A DNA stretch of 64,000 bases from Rapidithrix thailandica (GCF_039710355.1 NZ_JBDKWZ010000008.1:248001-312000); one strand, 5' to 3'. Shown: positions 44,677 through 54,253, counted from the stretch's first letter. The notes: a model not told the origin generated them from the sequence alone. Numbers and translations: made by a program.

Positions 44677-44871
44677 TTAGAGATTTAATAAATCCTTCAC
44701 TCTGTTCTCATCTGACGTATGAACCAAGCCCATTTTGGTCAGATTTCTCTTTTGCTTAGTCGTCTTTTTAGTCAATATATGGCTTTTAAAAGCGTGCTTT
44801 CTTTTGATTTTTCCAGATCCAGTTACTTTGAATCTTTTTTTCGCACCTGAATTAGTTTTAACCTTTGGCAT
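44677..44871 (-). CDS. rpmI: Large ribosomal subunit protein bL35
   Basis: A 64-residue L35 protein (MPKVKTNSGAKKRFKVTGSG, then HAFKSHILTKKTTKQKRNL), full length. It starts 43 bases downstream of a consensus promoter, so rpmI-rplT can be transcribed without infC. Confidence 0.98.
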   Translation of the reverse strand: MPKVKTNSGAKKRFKVTGSGKIKRKHAFKSHILTKKTTKQKRNLTKMGLVHTSDENRVKDLLNL

Positions 44872-44914
44872 TTTTCACTATTTTAATTCCCAATAAATGC
44901 AGATTTCGAGGCTG

Positions 44915-44944
44915 CAAAGGTAGTTTTTTTTTCGGTTTAAGCAA
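44915..44944 (-). promoter_or_regulatory. rpmI-rplT promoter (TTG-N19-TACCTTTG)
   Basis: On the minus strand TTG (44942-44944) is followed after exactly 19 bases by TACCTTTG (44915-44922). Confidence 0.85.
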
Positions 44945-45155
44945 TGAGAAACTTAATAAAATTCATTCTTGAACGTATTAAGGATCTTGCAATGGTTTAC
45001 CTGTAGCCTTTTCTTTCCTGTCTGAATCAGGGGTTACGTAAAAATTCTATTTCCTGTATTGTTCCTCTATCCGATATCCAAAGTCGAATCAGGAAGTAAG
45101 TTAACAAAAGGTGTGGAGTAATGCCACTTCCTTCATGACTTCACTTCCGGAAAAC

Positions 45156-45205
45156 AAAAACAACCTCTTTTAGTAAGTGCAATACTTCGAAAAAAGGTTG
45201 TTTTT
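45156..45205 (-). terminator. Rho-independent terminator after infC
   Basis: On the minus strand AAAAACAACC..TTTT pairs with AAAA..GGTTGTTTTT, followed by GTTTT. It lies 46 bases after the infC stop. Confidence 0.8.
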
Positions 45206-45250
45206 CCCCGGCACTCTCCTCAACAACATTGGAGTGCAGGTATGTTCGAC

Positions 45251-45769
45251 TTATTTTTTAGTAGCTTTTGGTGCCAGCATCATAATCATTCTGCGGCCTT
45301 CTTGCTTTATTTTCTGCTCGATCTTGCCATGCTCTTCCAGCTTTTCGGCAAAGCGCATCAGCAAATCCCGGCCCCGGTCTTTGTAGACAATGGTACGGCC
45401 ATGAAACTGAACATAGGCTTTTACTTTGTTGCCTTCGTTCAAGAACTTGATAGCATGATTGGTTTTAAAGTTCAAATCGTGCTCATCGGTGTTAGGGCCA
45501 AAACGGATTTCTTTCACCACCGTTTTGGATTGCTTGGCTTTAAGTTCTTTTTGCTTTTTCTTCTGCTCGTATTTGAACTTTGAGTAATCTATAACTTTAC
45601 ATACGGGAGGTTTGGCTTTGGGAGAAATCTCTACCAAATCCAACTTTTGTGCCCGAGCCATTTTCAACGCCTCTTCTATAGAAAAGATCCCGTTTTCTAC
45701 ATTTTCACCCACAACCCTTACTTCCCGGGCTCTAATTCTTTGATTAGTTCTAAATCTGATTTCTGCCAT
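45251..45769 (-). CDS. infC: Translation initiation factor IF-3
   Basis: A 172-residue IF-3. The N-terminal domain (FRTNQRIRAREVRVVGENVE, LDLVEISPKAKPPVCKVIDY) and C-terminal domain (KEIRFGPNTDEHDLNFKTNH, AYVQFHGRTIVYKDRGRDLL) are complete. IF-3 prevents premature subunit joining and checks the initiator tRNA. The start is a normal ATG, unlike the ATT of E. coli. A -7 promoter element lies about 160 bases upstream, which would give a long leader. Confidence 0.97.
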   Translation of the reverse strand: MAEIRFRTNQRIRAREVRVVGENVENGIFSIEEALKMARAQKLDLVEISPKAKPPVCKVIDYSKFKYEQKKKQKELKAKQSKTVVKEIRFGPNTDEHDLNFKTNHAIKFLNEGNKVKAYVQFHGRTIVYKDRGRDLLMRFAEKLEEHGKIEQKIKQEGRRMIMMLAPKATKK

Positions 45770-46379
45770 TCTAGTATTTAAGAATTCTACAAATAGTTTT
45801 CTTTTTTAATTAATAAAATCTTATCCCGATTTCCAAATGACTTTTTGATTTTTGGGATGGAGGGCACTACATGTATTAAGTATTGCTTAAAATAGTTAGG
45901 TATGAACCCTCTCTCAAAGCCAATGCTACAAAAGTAATAATAATGAAGATTTCTATAAATAAATCAAAAGTTATTTTAAGGAAAGAGGTTAAAAACTCAT
46001 GGAAAACAGTGATTTATTTCGGAAGTCACCGCAATTTTTTGCCTCTGGATGCAAAATGCCAACGATTATTCTTTTTCCTTCTCTTGTGAAATATTTTTTT
46101 CTTGGCGATTCAAAACTTCTGCACCCGCCTACTTGGGTTTGGTAGGGAATGATTTGGTGATTTCTCATGGTTGTGCTTTTTTTGCTTGCGCATACTCCAA
46201 TGTAATAGGTATGGTTTGTAAGAAATCCGCTTAATCGCTTGTGGCTGTCTGTGTTAGCGCTTCTGTACGGCTTGTTTGAAGGTTACTATGGGAATTTCTG
46301 AACGTGCTTGGGAAAATGCCAATACTCCTATGGCCATTGGATCATCATTTGATAACGCAAATTTTAATATACAACAAAA
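45770..46379. other. Divergent intergenic region
   Basis: A 610-base gap. It holds a minus-strand -7 element for infC at 45929-45936. A 61-codon plus-strand frame at 46049-46234 has no recognisable family and is not called. No repeat seen. Confidence 0.45.
45929..45936 (-). promoter_or_regulatory. -7 promoter element upstream of infC (TACTTTTG)
   Basis: TACTTTTG on the minus strand fits the -7 consensus. No TTG at 19 bases upstream. It would give a leader of about 150 bases. Confidence 0.4.
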
Positions 46380-47921
46380 ATGGAAAAAGTATTTATAAGA
46401 TGGTTGTTACTCATCGCTTTGTGGGTATCTGGGTGTGCAGGCAATGTCGAGGAGGTGCAAATTGACGTGAAAAATGTCCGAATTGTCGGTTTGGAAGGCG
46501 GGAAAGGCATTTGGGATACCGTTGAATTTTCTGTGGAAGCTAGGGGAGTGGAGGGCATTCAACAAGTGGATATACAGGTAGATGATGAGATTGTTGCCAG
46601 CGATGATACGGCTCCGTTTGAATTTACCTGGGATACCAAAACACATAAAGATGGCGATTATACCATCAAGGCCGTGGTAGTGACAAACAATGGGAAAACA
46701 ATGGAGAAGCTGGCTTCGGTAAGTATTAAGAATATCTTGTTGACGGTGCATATGGATGACAGCTATTTGCGGGAAGGAGAAGTCTGTTATGTTCTGCTGA
46801 GTGACCCCCAGGGCGAGGTGCTGGCTTATCAAAAAGTGCAAGGCGAGGGTGCCTATCCGCTCAAGTCCAAGGACTATCAGGGAGAGAGGTTTGATTTTAA
46901 TATTGTGACACTCTTATCCGAAGAGAAACAAACGGAATATAATGAAGTCAACCGATTGACTACTTACCTGGAACTGGAAAGGGGGAGTACCTGGCATTTG
47001 TCTCGTGAAGTGTATTTGGGAAATGATGAGATCAGGCTGGGTAATGGAAAACAAATAATTGAAAAAGAAGTGAAATGGACCAATCTTCCCAAAGAAGATG
47101 CTTTTGAGTATATTCAAGTTTTGACTGTGGGTGGAAACCGAAAAACATTCTATACACTTGACGAACTGTCCAAAGTGACTTCCTTTTCTCAACAGGCAGA
47201 CTTGAGTGAAGTATTGGTGCATGTCAAAACTCCGGAGGCATTTAAATACCGGTTTTTTACCGGGGTGACTTTCGGGAAAGTAACGACTCTTGATTTTGAC
47301 CTGCTCGAAAATGAAACAAAACTGAAAGGGTTTGTTTGGGAGGTTCCTTCACCGGTGCATCAAGCTAAGGCCCGTTTATATGGTTTTAAAGTTTCGGAAA
47401 AACCCTCTCAGCGTTATGACTGGGGGGAGTATCTGATGAATAACCATCAGTTGACATTTACGTACCCGGAAGGTTTGTTTAAGAAATATGCTTCGTATGT
47501 CAATTTCGAATACGAAGGAGGAAGCAGTAGTAATTATTTGCCGGGTGTCCAACCTCTGTTTACACCAATTGAAGGTGCGGCAAGTCTTGTTGAAGTGGAA
47601 AGTTTCCATTCGTTTACGCTTGATGTGCGGGGGGAGATAGATTTCTATCGTTTTTCATTACATGCACAAGACGGTTCTTTTCAGAGAATTGTAGTAGGGC
47701 CTAAAGGCAAGAGAAGCTTCGTGCCGGTTGTTTTCCCTACAGAAATTCAAAACAACATACCTGAGGCTTTGGAAGCCGGTAGCCAGGAAACGGTTTTGTA
47801 TGATTTACAAGCTATCAAGGGGTATTCGAAAAGCATTCAAGTTTTGGCGAACCCGGCGGGAAAAGTGAAAGATTTGTCCAATCAATTTTATAAGCTTACA
47901 AAGCTAAACAATTCGAAATAA
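46380..47921 (+). CDS. Ig-like-domain lipoprotein, unknown function
   Basis: A 513-residue predicted lipoprotein (MEKVFIRWLLLIALWVSGC, Cys19). Residues about 30-115 form a bacterial Ig-like domain with the pattern VEFSVEARGVEGIQQVDIQV, then SDDTAPFEFTWDTKTHKDGD, YTIKAVVVTNNG. The remainder is beta-rich and unassigned. Location would be the outer or inner membrane facing the periplasm or surface. It is convergent with the SusD gene and no neighbour suggests a role. Confidence 0.7.
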   Translation: MEKVFIRWLLLIALWVSGCAGNVEEVQIDVKNVRIVGLEGGKGIWDTVEFSVEARGVEGIQQVDIQVDDEIVASDDTAPFEFTWDTKTHKDGDYTIKAVVVTNNGKTMEKLASVSIKNILLTVHMDDSYLREGEVCYVLLSDPQGEVLAYQKVQGEGAYPLKSKDYQGERFDFNIVTLLSEEKQTEYNEVNRLTTYLELERGSTWHLSREVYLGNDEIRLGNGKQIIEKEVKWTNLPKEDAFEYIQVLTVGGNRKTFYTLDELSKVTSFSQQADLSEVLVHVKTPEAFKYRFFTGVTFGKVTTLDFDLLENETKLKGFVWEVPSPVHQAKARLYGFKVSEKPSQRYDWGEYLMNNHQLTFTYPEGLFKKYASYVNFEYEGGSSSNYLPGVQPLFTPIEGAASLVEVESFHSFTLDVRGEIDFYRFSLHAQDGSFQRIVVGPKGKRSFVPVVFPTEIQNNIPEALEAGSQETVLYDLQAIKGYSKSIQVLANPAGKVKDLSNQFYKLTKLNNSK

Positions 47922-47950
47922 GTAATCTGAAAAGAAAAAGAATCAATTGT

Positions 47951-47983
47951 AAAAAAAACCTCCAGTATTTCAATACTGGAGGT
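47951..47983 (-). terminator. Rho-independent terminator after susD
   Basis: On the minus strand ACCTCCAGTA and TACTGGAGGT form a perfect 10-bp stem with a 6-base loop, followed by eight T. It lies about 40 bases after the SusD stop. Confidence 0.9.
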
Positions 47984-48023
47984 ACGTAATGGATACACTA
48001 AACCTTTTAATTATTTAGGCGTT

Positions 48024-49523
48024 TTATGGTTGGTCCCACCAAACCCGGCCGTTATATCCGGCTTCACCTTGGTTGGCAATAGCGGCGTCAATGTTGGATT
48101 TGTTTACTGAAAACTCTTCGGTAGGATAGGGCAAACGCCTTGGTATTTTATCTTCGTTCAGGTTGTCTACTGATGGAGAAAGCGCGGGAAGTCCGGTTCT
48201 TCTCCAGTCTGCAAAGGCCTCATTTCCCTGGGTAAATAAAGCGACCCATTTTTGCGTCATGATTAAGGCTAATTTGTCAGCCGCATCATCATAGCTGGCG
48301 GTGCCGTTCAATAAATCGGCCACCTTTGCCATATCCGTGATGTTGTATTGGCTGGCAGAAGCCATTACCGCTTTTTCGTATAGGGCTTTGGCATCGCCTC
48401 CGAAAGCCCCCCAACGTTGTGCTGCTTCAGCTTGTAAGAACAATACTTCCGCATACGTCATGATCCACATGGGCGAGTCCCTTTGTAAGAAGGCTTGTCC
48501 GAGTTGGGAGGTGTTTTTAAATGTAAAACTAGAGCCGTCATCATCCTTTACGGAATTTAAGCCTTTCATGCCGTTGGGAATACCCACATAATCATTATTG
48601 TCAGGGGTAGGGGTAGCATATACCGGTAGGCGGGGATCTTCCGGGTTTGCACGGGTGCCGTTGCCGATCATATAGTCTGCCAGCGTTTTGCTGAGTCTAA
48701 AGTCCTGGTCTCTTCCCGTTAAGTGGGCTGCGGTAGCGTTGCCATTATTGTTCAAGAAAACCACCTTGGCTGTGTGCAGGTTGTCTTCCATCATATCGCT
48801 GACGTCCATAGCCATAATGGCGGCTTTTGCAGCGTTTTCATCTTTTTCAGAAAGTCGCATCCACAAGCGTAGTTTCAGAGAGTTTGCAAAACGTTTCCAC
48901 AATCCAACATCTCCGCCAAACATCAAATCTTCCCCATTGATATTGGACGATAGATCCGGGTTAAATTGATCCAGGGAAGCTAAGGCTTCGTCTAATTCTG
49001 TGATTAACTGAGGGTATAAAGTACTCTGATCATCGTATTTGGGTGTAAGCAGATCTCCTTTTTCCGGGGAGCCTTGCAAGGCTTCAGAAAAAGGAATGTC
49101 TCCGAACAAATCTGACAAGTAACTGAATAGGAATACTTTCAAGACTTTTCCGATTCCAATCAATTGATTGTTTTGCAGTTCGGTTCCTTTGTCTACAATG
49201 ACTTGTGCATCGTTTAAAGGAGTATTGTAAATCATGTTCCAGATATTGTTTATATCTCCATCCCTCAGTACATATTGGTCTTCTTCCGGGTATTGGGAAG
49301 CGGCCATATGCTGTACCCATAAGTTGAGGATTTGTGTATTGGCCCGGTAAGATATTTCATAGGCCATGGAGGCTTCTATGCTGGAAATTAAGTTTTTAGC
49401 CTCTACATCTAAGGGTTGATTGGGGTTTTTGCTTAAGTCTTCAAAACCTTCTTCACAAGACATACAGAGCAAGAGCAGGGTACCCAACAGGTATTTTAAT
49501 GAAAGATTATATTTCCTTTTCAT
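48024..49523 (-). CDS. SusD/RagB-family nutrient-binding lipoprotein
   Basis: A 499-residue surface lipoprotein (hydrophobic segment ending LLLLCMSC, Cys23, then EEGFEDLSKNPNQP). The SusD/RagB start is typical, and the C-terminal PRRLPYPTEEFSVNK segment is a SusD_RagB hallmark. SusD-like proteins form the lid on the SusC pore. The gene is 11 bases downstream of susC, so the two are one operon ending at the hairpin at 47951. No glycoside hydrolase or peptidase gene is next to it, so the ligand class is unclear. Confidence 0.93.
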   Translation of the reverse strand: MKRKYNLSLKYLLGTLLLLCMSCEEGFEDLSKNPNQPLDVEAKNLISSIEASMAYEISYRANTQILNLWVQHMAASQYPEEDQYVLRDGDINNIWNMIYNTPLNDAQVIVDKGTELQNNQLIGIGKVLKVFLFSYLSDLFGDIPFSEALQGSPEKGDLLTPKYDDQSTLYPQLITELDEALASLDQFNPDLSSNINGEDLMFGGDVGLWKRFANSLKLRLWMRLSEKDENAAKAAIMAMDVSDMMEDNLHTAKVVFLNNNGNATAAHLTGRDQDFRLSKTLADYMIGNGTRANPEDPRLPVYATPTPDNNDYVGIPNGMKGLNSVKDDDGSSFTFKNTSQLGQAFLQRDSPMWIMTYAEVLFLQAEAAQRWGAFGGDAKALYEKAVMASASQYNITDMAKVADLLNGTASYDDAADKLALIMTQKWVALFTQGNEAFADWRRTGLPALSPSVDNLNEDKIPRRLPYPTEEFSVNKSNIDAAIANQGEAGYNGRVWWDQP

Positions 49524-49534
49524 GTGAGCGGATT

Positions 49535-52500
49535 TTACAGTGAGAAATTAAGTGAGACACCATAGGATTTTGTAGATGGGGCATTGTTGACTTCAAAGCC
49601 CTGGAAGTTACCTGAAAAACCAATACTGGTTTCCGGGTCCACATTTGGCACATTGGAATGGATGAGCCATAAGTTCCGGCCAATCAAAGAGACCTGGGCC
49701 CTTTTGAAAGGCGTTTTGTTGAGGAAGCTCGAAGGTAGGTTATAGCTTAACCGTACTTCCCGCAACTTCGCATAAGAGGCATCGTAAATTGCGGTTTCTT
49801 GTGACTGGAAGGTATGATGGAAATAATCCTCTACGGCAATCGGAGTGGCATTGGGTGAGCCGCTTTCCGTAACTCCTTCTACAATGAAATCCTCCCGTTT
49901 GCCATCGAAGACGGTAGTTTCCAAGACCCCGGCATAGTTTCCGAAAAAGTTGGTCAAAGAGAACATGTCGCCACCTTGTTTGATATCAATTAAAAAGCTA
50001 AAAGAAAGGCCTTTAAATTTGAATTCGTTGCCAATACCCATTGTGTAGTCAGGTTGCACTTTACCGATTACGTGGGTACCCTGATCCTGTACGGGAAGGC
50101 CATTGCCGTCAATAATCAATTGCCCCTGGTCATTTCGCTTAAAGCGTGTACCGACAATCAATCCGTAAGGCTGGTTTTCTCTGAGCTCCAAACGGGCCCT
50201 GTGTGCACCTACTAGCAGCGATTTGACATTGGGATGGATCGAGGTGACTTCACTGTTGTTTTTGGCAAAGTTGACAAAAACATCCCATTGGAAGCTATTA
50301 TTCAATTGTACCGGAGTACCGGTTAACATGATTTCTACCCCTGAGTTTTTGATTTCTCCGGCATTGATCAATTTATTGTCATATCCGGTAGCATCGGAAA
50401 TATCCAAGGGTACGATTTGGTCTTGGGTTAAACTGTTGTAATAGGTGAAGTCGACTCCCAAACGGTTGTTAAACCATTGCATTTCCAGACCGGCTTCCCA
50501 GGACTTTGTTCTTTCGGGTTTTAAGTTGTCGTTTGCCAGGTTGCTGGTTAATGTAAAAGAGGTATATCCGTTGTAGGGGCTGCGAATGGTTCCGGCATCA
50601 GAGGTTGTCAATTGCTCTGAAGTCAGATAATAATTCAGTTGTTTATAAGGGTCGGTATCATTTCCTACCTCTGCATATCCTACCCGTACTTTGGCAAAGT
50701 CCAATGAAGGCAAGTCGATCAATTCTGACAAGACTACGGTACCGGTAACAGAAGGGTATTGGTAGAAGGGGTCAGAATGGTACAAAACAGAAGAAAAATC
50801 GCCCCGGTTGGTGAATTCAATAAATGCTAAGTCGCGATAGCCGATCTGGCCGGATACATACAAACTGTTGATCCGCTTTTCTTCTAACCTTTCGTCTGAA
50901 ATCGGGAAACTAGCTGCGTTTGCAACATTATAGATTCCCGGTACGGCCAAGCCCTGAACAATGGTGGATTTGGTGCGGAAGCGTCTGTCATAGCGGCTTC
51001 CTCCGGCCATCAGGCTGAAGGAGAAGTTTTCTCCCAAATCGTGTTTGGCGGTAAGGGTAAAGTCGATGTTGGTGGATTGATGGATATATTCCAGCTCTTC
51101 AAAGCCACCGGTTCTGTAGTGATTGGGTTTCAAGGTTCCCGCCCGGTAAATTTGTTTTCGTTCGTCCGTATAAGCATCGGTTCCGGCACGCAGGTTGGCG
51201 ACTAACCAAGGAAGAATATCATAGGTGATAGAAAACTGACCAATCAAACGGTTTCTCCGGTCATTGTTGGTGTTTTCGTTCATGATCCAGAAGGGATTGT
51301 TATGATAAGAGGAATTCCAGTTGTAGTGCAAGCCCGTTGCCGGGTTTAAGAGTGGATTTCCGTTTGCATCCTTGTAGTTGCGCAATTGATCCATATTTAC
51401 TTGCCGTCCGAACCAGTTGTAAAGCTGTTGAAGAGGATTAAAGTTATTGTACCCGGTTTGAGGCCGGTTTTTACCCCTTCCCATGGTATAATTTGCACTG
51501 GCGTTAATGGTAATCTTATCCGATAGGGCAAAGCCTCCGTTGAAACCGAGGTTGGTGCGGTCGTAACGAGTGTTGGGAATTACCCCTGTTTGCCGCAAGT
51601 CGGTGTAGGAAATACGGAAATTCCCCTTGTCATTGCCCCCTTGTAAGGATACGGAGTGAGTTTGCAGCGAACCCGTTTCGAAAAAGTCTTTGACATTGTC
51701 CGGTTGAGGAACCCATTTCACTGTGTTCCCTAAGTAATCAACCATATCCCTGCCGTCTAAGGGAAGTCCCCAGCTTTCGTCTACAGCTATGTAATCCGTA
51801 CCGTCTACAGCTCCATACCCCCCTTGTCCGAAAGAGTTTTGGAAATCAGGGAGTAGCAAGGTTTTTTCAGCTACATAACTTCCCGAGTAGGAAATGCCCA
51901 AGCCTTTTGTACCTTTTCCCGATTTGGTGGTGATCAGAATCACCCCGTTTTGCGCTCTGGAACCGTACAATGCCGCTGCTGTAGGACCTTTCAAAACCGT
52001 GATGGATGCTACATCATCCGGGTTGATATCCGTGGCGGCATTACCATAGTCAGCTCCATCGTTGTTCCCTACAGTAGCTGTATTCTGTTCACTGGGCTTA
52101 CGGGGTTGAGAGTTATCGACCAATACCCCGTCAATTACAAATAGAGGCTGGTTCTCGGCATTGAATGAGCTGTTTCCCCGGATGATGATCCGGCTGGAAG
52201 CTCCTACAGAACCGGAAGATCCGGTGACTTGCACGCCGGCAACCCGTCCTGACAAGGAATTGACCACATTGCTGGACTTGGTTTTTGTGAGTTCCTCCCC
52301 ATCCAGCTCCTGTACCGAATAGCCTAGGGCTTTTTTGTCCCGTTCAATCCCCAAGGCAGTAACTACGACTTCGCCTAACTCTTGTGCATCTTCATCCATG
52401 GAAATGTCAACCACGGACCTGTCTCCGATTGCTATTTCCATGGTAGCATAACCCACATAACTGAATACGAGGATTTGTTGATTGTCAGAAGGGACTTGCA

Positions 52501-52702
52501 GTTGGTATTTACCATTGGCATCGGTGATGGCTCCTATGGAGGTGCCTTTGATTAACACATTCACCCCGGGAAGGGGATTGTCATCAGAGGCGGATTTTAC
52601 CGTACCCGATACCACTTTATCGGAGTTTTGCCCTAAGGCAACAGGGCAGTAGCATAGAAATGCCATCACTACCATACAGATGAGTAGTATTGATTTTTTC
52701 AT
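49535..52702 (-). CDS. SusC/RagA-family TonB-linked outer-membrane transporter
   Basis: A 1055-residue TonB-dependent pore. After the signal peptide (ending VALGQ), a carboxypeptidase-regulatory-like domain (GVNVLIKGTSIGAITDANG) precedes the plug. The plug carries the SusC/RagA signature segments (SLSGRVAGVQVTGSSG, IRGNSSFNAENQPLFVIDG, SITVLKGPTAAALYGSRAQN). A 22-strand barrel fills the remainder and ends SLNFSL with an aromatic residue near the end. It imports the ligand captured by the SusD-like partner at the cost of TonB energy. No regulator (anti-sigma, HTCS) flanks the operon. Repeats lie just upstream. Confidence 0.94.
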   Translation of the reverse strand: MKKSILLICMVVMAFLCYCPVALGQNSDKVVSGTVKSASDDNPLPGVNVLIKGTSIGAITDANGKYQLQVPSDNQQILVFSYVGYATMEIAIGDRSVVDISMDEDAQELGEVVVTALGIERDKKALGYSVQELDGEELTKTKSSNVVNSLSGRVAGVQVTGSSGSVGASSRIIIRGNSSFNAENQPLFVIDGVLVDNSQPRKPSEQNTATVGNNDGADYGNAATDINPDDVASITVLKGPTAAALYGSRAQNGVILITTKSGKGTKGLGISYSGSYVAEKTLLLPDFQNSFGQGGYGAVDGTDYIAVDESWGLPLDGRDMVDYLGNTVKWVPQPDNVKDFFETGSLQTHSVSLQGGNDKGNFRISYTDLRQTGVIPNTRYDRTNLGFNGGFALSDKITINASANYTMGRGKNRPQTGYNNFNPLQQLYNWFGRQVNMDQLRNYKDANGNPLLNPATGLHYNWNSSYHNNPFWIMNENTNNDRRNRLIGQFSITYDILPWLVANLRAGTDAYTDERKQIYRAGTLKPNHYRTGGFEELEYIHQSTNIDFTLTAKHDLGENFSFSLMAGGSRYDRRFRTKSTIVQGLAVPGIYNVANAASFPISDERLEEKRINSLYVSGQIGYRDLAFIEFTNRGDFSSVLYHSDPFYQYPSVTGTVVLSELIDLPSLDFAKVRVGYAEVGNDTDPYKQLNYYLTSEQLTTSDAGTIRSPYNGYTSFTLTSNLANDNLKPERTKSWEAGLEMQWFNNRLGVDFTYYNSLTQDQIVPLDISDATGYDNKLINAGEIKNSGVEIMLTGTPVQLNNSFQWDVFVNFAKNNSEVTSIHPNVKSLLVGAHRARLELRENQPYGLIVGTRFKRNDQGQLIIDGNGLPVQDQGTHVIGKVQPDYTMGIGNEFKFKGLSFSFLIDIKQGGDMFSLTNFFGNYAGVLETTVFDGKREDFIVEGVTESGSPNATPIAVEDYFHHTFQSQETAIYDASYAKLREVRLSYNLPSSFLNKTPFKRAQVSLIGRNLWLIHSNVPNVDPETSIGFSGNFQGFEVNNAPSTKSYGVSLNFSL

Positions 52703-52776
52703 TGTTTATTGATTTTGATGAAATTTTAATACCTGGCCAATTCAACTTAAATTATCTGGCCTTTTAGGACAATGAC

Positions 52777-52880
52777 GTGTTGAGATGTGATGAATTTAGA
52801 AAGCGTACCACACACCTCTCCCAAGGCGTACTCCATGTAGGGTTACACAAATTGGTTTGGGTATACCTCTCCCGTATTAG
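52777..52880. repeat. Degenerate direct repeat, copy 1
   Basis: Begins GTGTTGAGATGTGATGAATT and contains ACACCTCTCCCAAGG and ATACCTCTCCCGTATTAG. Together with copy 2 at 53025 it forms an imperfect ~105-110 bp tandem-like pair with about 115 bases between repeat starts beyond the unit. Confidence 0.55.
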
Positions 52881-53024
52881 GGTTGGATCATATTTATGAA
52901 ATATAATAACCCAATTTGGGGGATGTTTGAAATGCAAGCCAAGGTTTGCGCCTTTGTAAATTGTTTGAAAATAATCAGTCGTAAGAAAATTGTACGTCAT
53001 TGCCCTTCTCAGAAGGCTATGGGT

Positions 53025-53135
53025 GTGTTGATTTGTGATGTATTAGAAAGCAAACCACATACCTCACCCATGGCATAATCCACTTGTGACTATGCTGTTT
53101 TTTTATTTGTAACAGGGCATACCTCTTCCAAATAA
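53025..53135. repeat. Degenerate direct repeat, copy 2
   Basis: Begins GTGTTGATTTGTGATGTATT and contains ATACCTCACCCATGG and ATACCTCTTCCAAATAAG, aligned with copy 1. The internal ATACCTCnCCC motif occurs twice per copy. Confidence 0.55.
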
Positions 53136-53851
53136 GCGATTGTAAGCACCAAAAATAAAGTGCTTTTAATCCTTGATGAAAATCGGAAACCCTTCTTTTG
53201 AACCTTAACTCTTGTTGTTAATACAATTAATACCTGTTGTTGAGCCAGCAAATCACCACGATTCGCTTTTTGTACTACCAAACCCGTCTCCTATAATAAT
53301 AAGAGGATTTAATAGGGAATATGAGGAGTCATCCTGATATATACCTAATACAACCTCTTTTTTTAAGGTTGGGACTGGCTAGTACAAGTAGTAATTATAG
53401 TAAGGGAGGTAAAACAACTTTTGTATTTCAATATCTTCCAAAAGCTTATTTACTTGATATATGGTATGCTTTCTATAAAAGCCTAAGTAATGGACTTTTT
53501 TTAAAAAAAACAAAATATTTAAAAGGAATTATGATATGTCCGGAAGAGTGGGTTATATATATTTTGAATGGCTTTATAATAAGATGGATAAGTCTGCTTG
53601 ACTACACTTAAATCGGGGGGATATAATGCCATTTTTAAAGAGAGTTTTTTTTAACTTATACCCCATAACGGGGGAGGTGTGTAGAAACCTTTAAAGGTTG
53701 GGCCGGCTTATTTTAGCCAAACTTCTGTAAGTACCCTCTTAAAGCAATGACTGGAATTAATATATGCGATCGGGATATATTGAATGTTTGAGATGGCTTT
53801 GGCAATTGAGTTGAAAAAGTATAGTTGTTTACATTTCCAAACAAAAGAACG

Positions 53852-54222
53852 GTGAACCAAGCAGTCAAAATACTTCTCTTTTTGTTCTTGATAGCAGGGT
53901 GACAAGCTCAGTGTCAATTACTTAAGGAGAGTGAATGTATAGGTGTTTGGAACGTAGTAGATGTACGGATTCCTACCGGGACCATCCCTGCTGAAAAACA
54001 GCAAAAAATTGCGATGATGAAAGAGGGCTGAAATCTAACATCACTTTTCATTTGATTTCGCAATCAAAGAAGTTCAAATCAAAAATGCTCACTGGAAACT
54101 GGGTAATGTCACCCATACGGTGGTAGTACATTGATGAAAATACGAGCAAAAAAGATAATGGGAAAGTATTGTTTAAGATTTCGGAAATACCGGTCGCCTT
54201 GATCGTGGGAAAAGAATCATAA
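53852..54222 (+). pseudogene. Decayed small secreted (lipocalin-like?) protein gene
   Basis: Conceptual translation from 53852 gives a signal-peptide-like start (KILLFLFLIAG), a stop, then in the same frame QAQCQLLKESECIGVWNVVD and GTIPAEKQQKIAMMKEG, and another stop. A shifted frame reads FDFAIKEVQIKNAHWKLGNV, and a further frame DENTSKKDNGKVLFKISEIP ending at TAA 54220-54222. Together these pieces look like one ~125-residue secreted protein (IGVWNVVDVRIP pattern of lipocalin-like/DUF4488-type domains) broken by two stops and at least two frame changes. The GTG at 53852 is only an approximate start. The family is a guess; the decay is clear from the stops. Confidence 0.55.
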
Positions 54223-54253
54223 CCAATACTGCATTTTATGTAAAAAATACTAG

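Larger units (their letters stand above)
44872..45250. other. Gap between infC and rpmI with terminator and promoter
   Basis: A 379-base gap on the minus strand within what is usually a single infC-rpmI-rplT operon. It contains a terminator after infC (45156-45205) and a rpmI promoter (44915-44944). No gene. Confidence 0.7.
52703..53851. other. Long non-coding stretch upstream of susC
   Basis: About 1.15 kb with two related imperfect direct repeats (52777-52880 and 53025-53135) that likely span the susC promoter region. A 96-codon plus-strand frame at 53321-53611 is very AT-rich and has no family resemblance, so it is not called. Nothing else was identified. Confidence 0.55.

Noticed and set aside
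45883..46234. Two short plus-strand frames in the infC leader region
   Set aside because: Low-complexity composition, no recognisable domain, no promoter or ribosome site.
53321..53611. 96-codon plus-strand frame upstream of susC
   Set aside because: Very AT-rich, no family, and codon use unlike the neighbouring genes.
53700..53850. Minus-strand fragment that looked like the end of a LytTR DNA-binding domain
   Set aside because: Only a short ISRSHILIP-like stretch in one frame; too weak to call a pseudogene.
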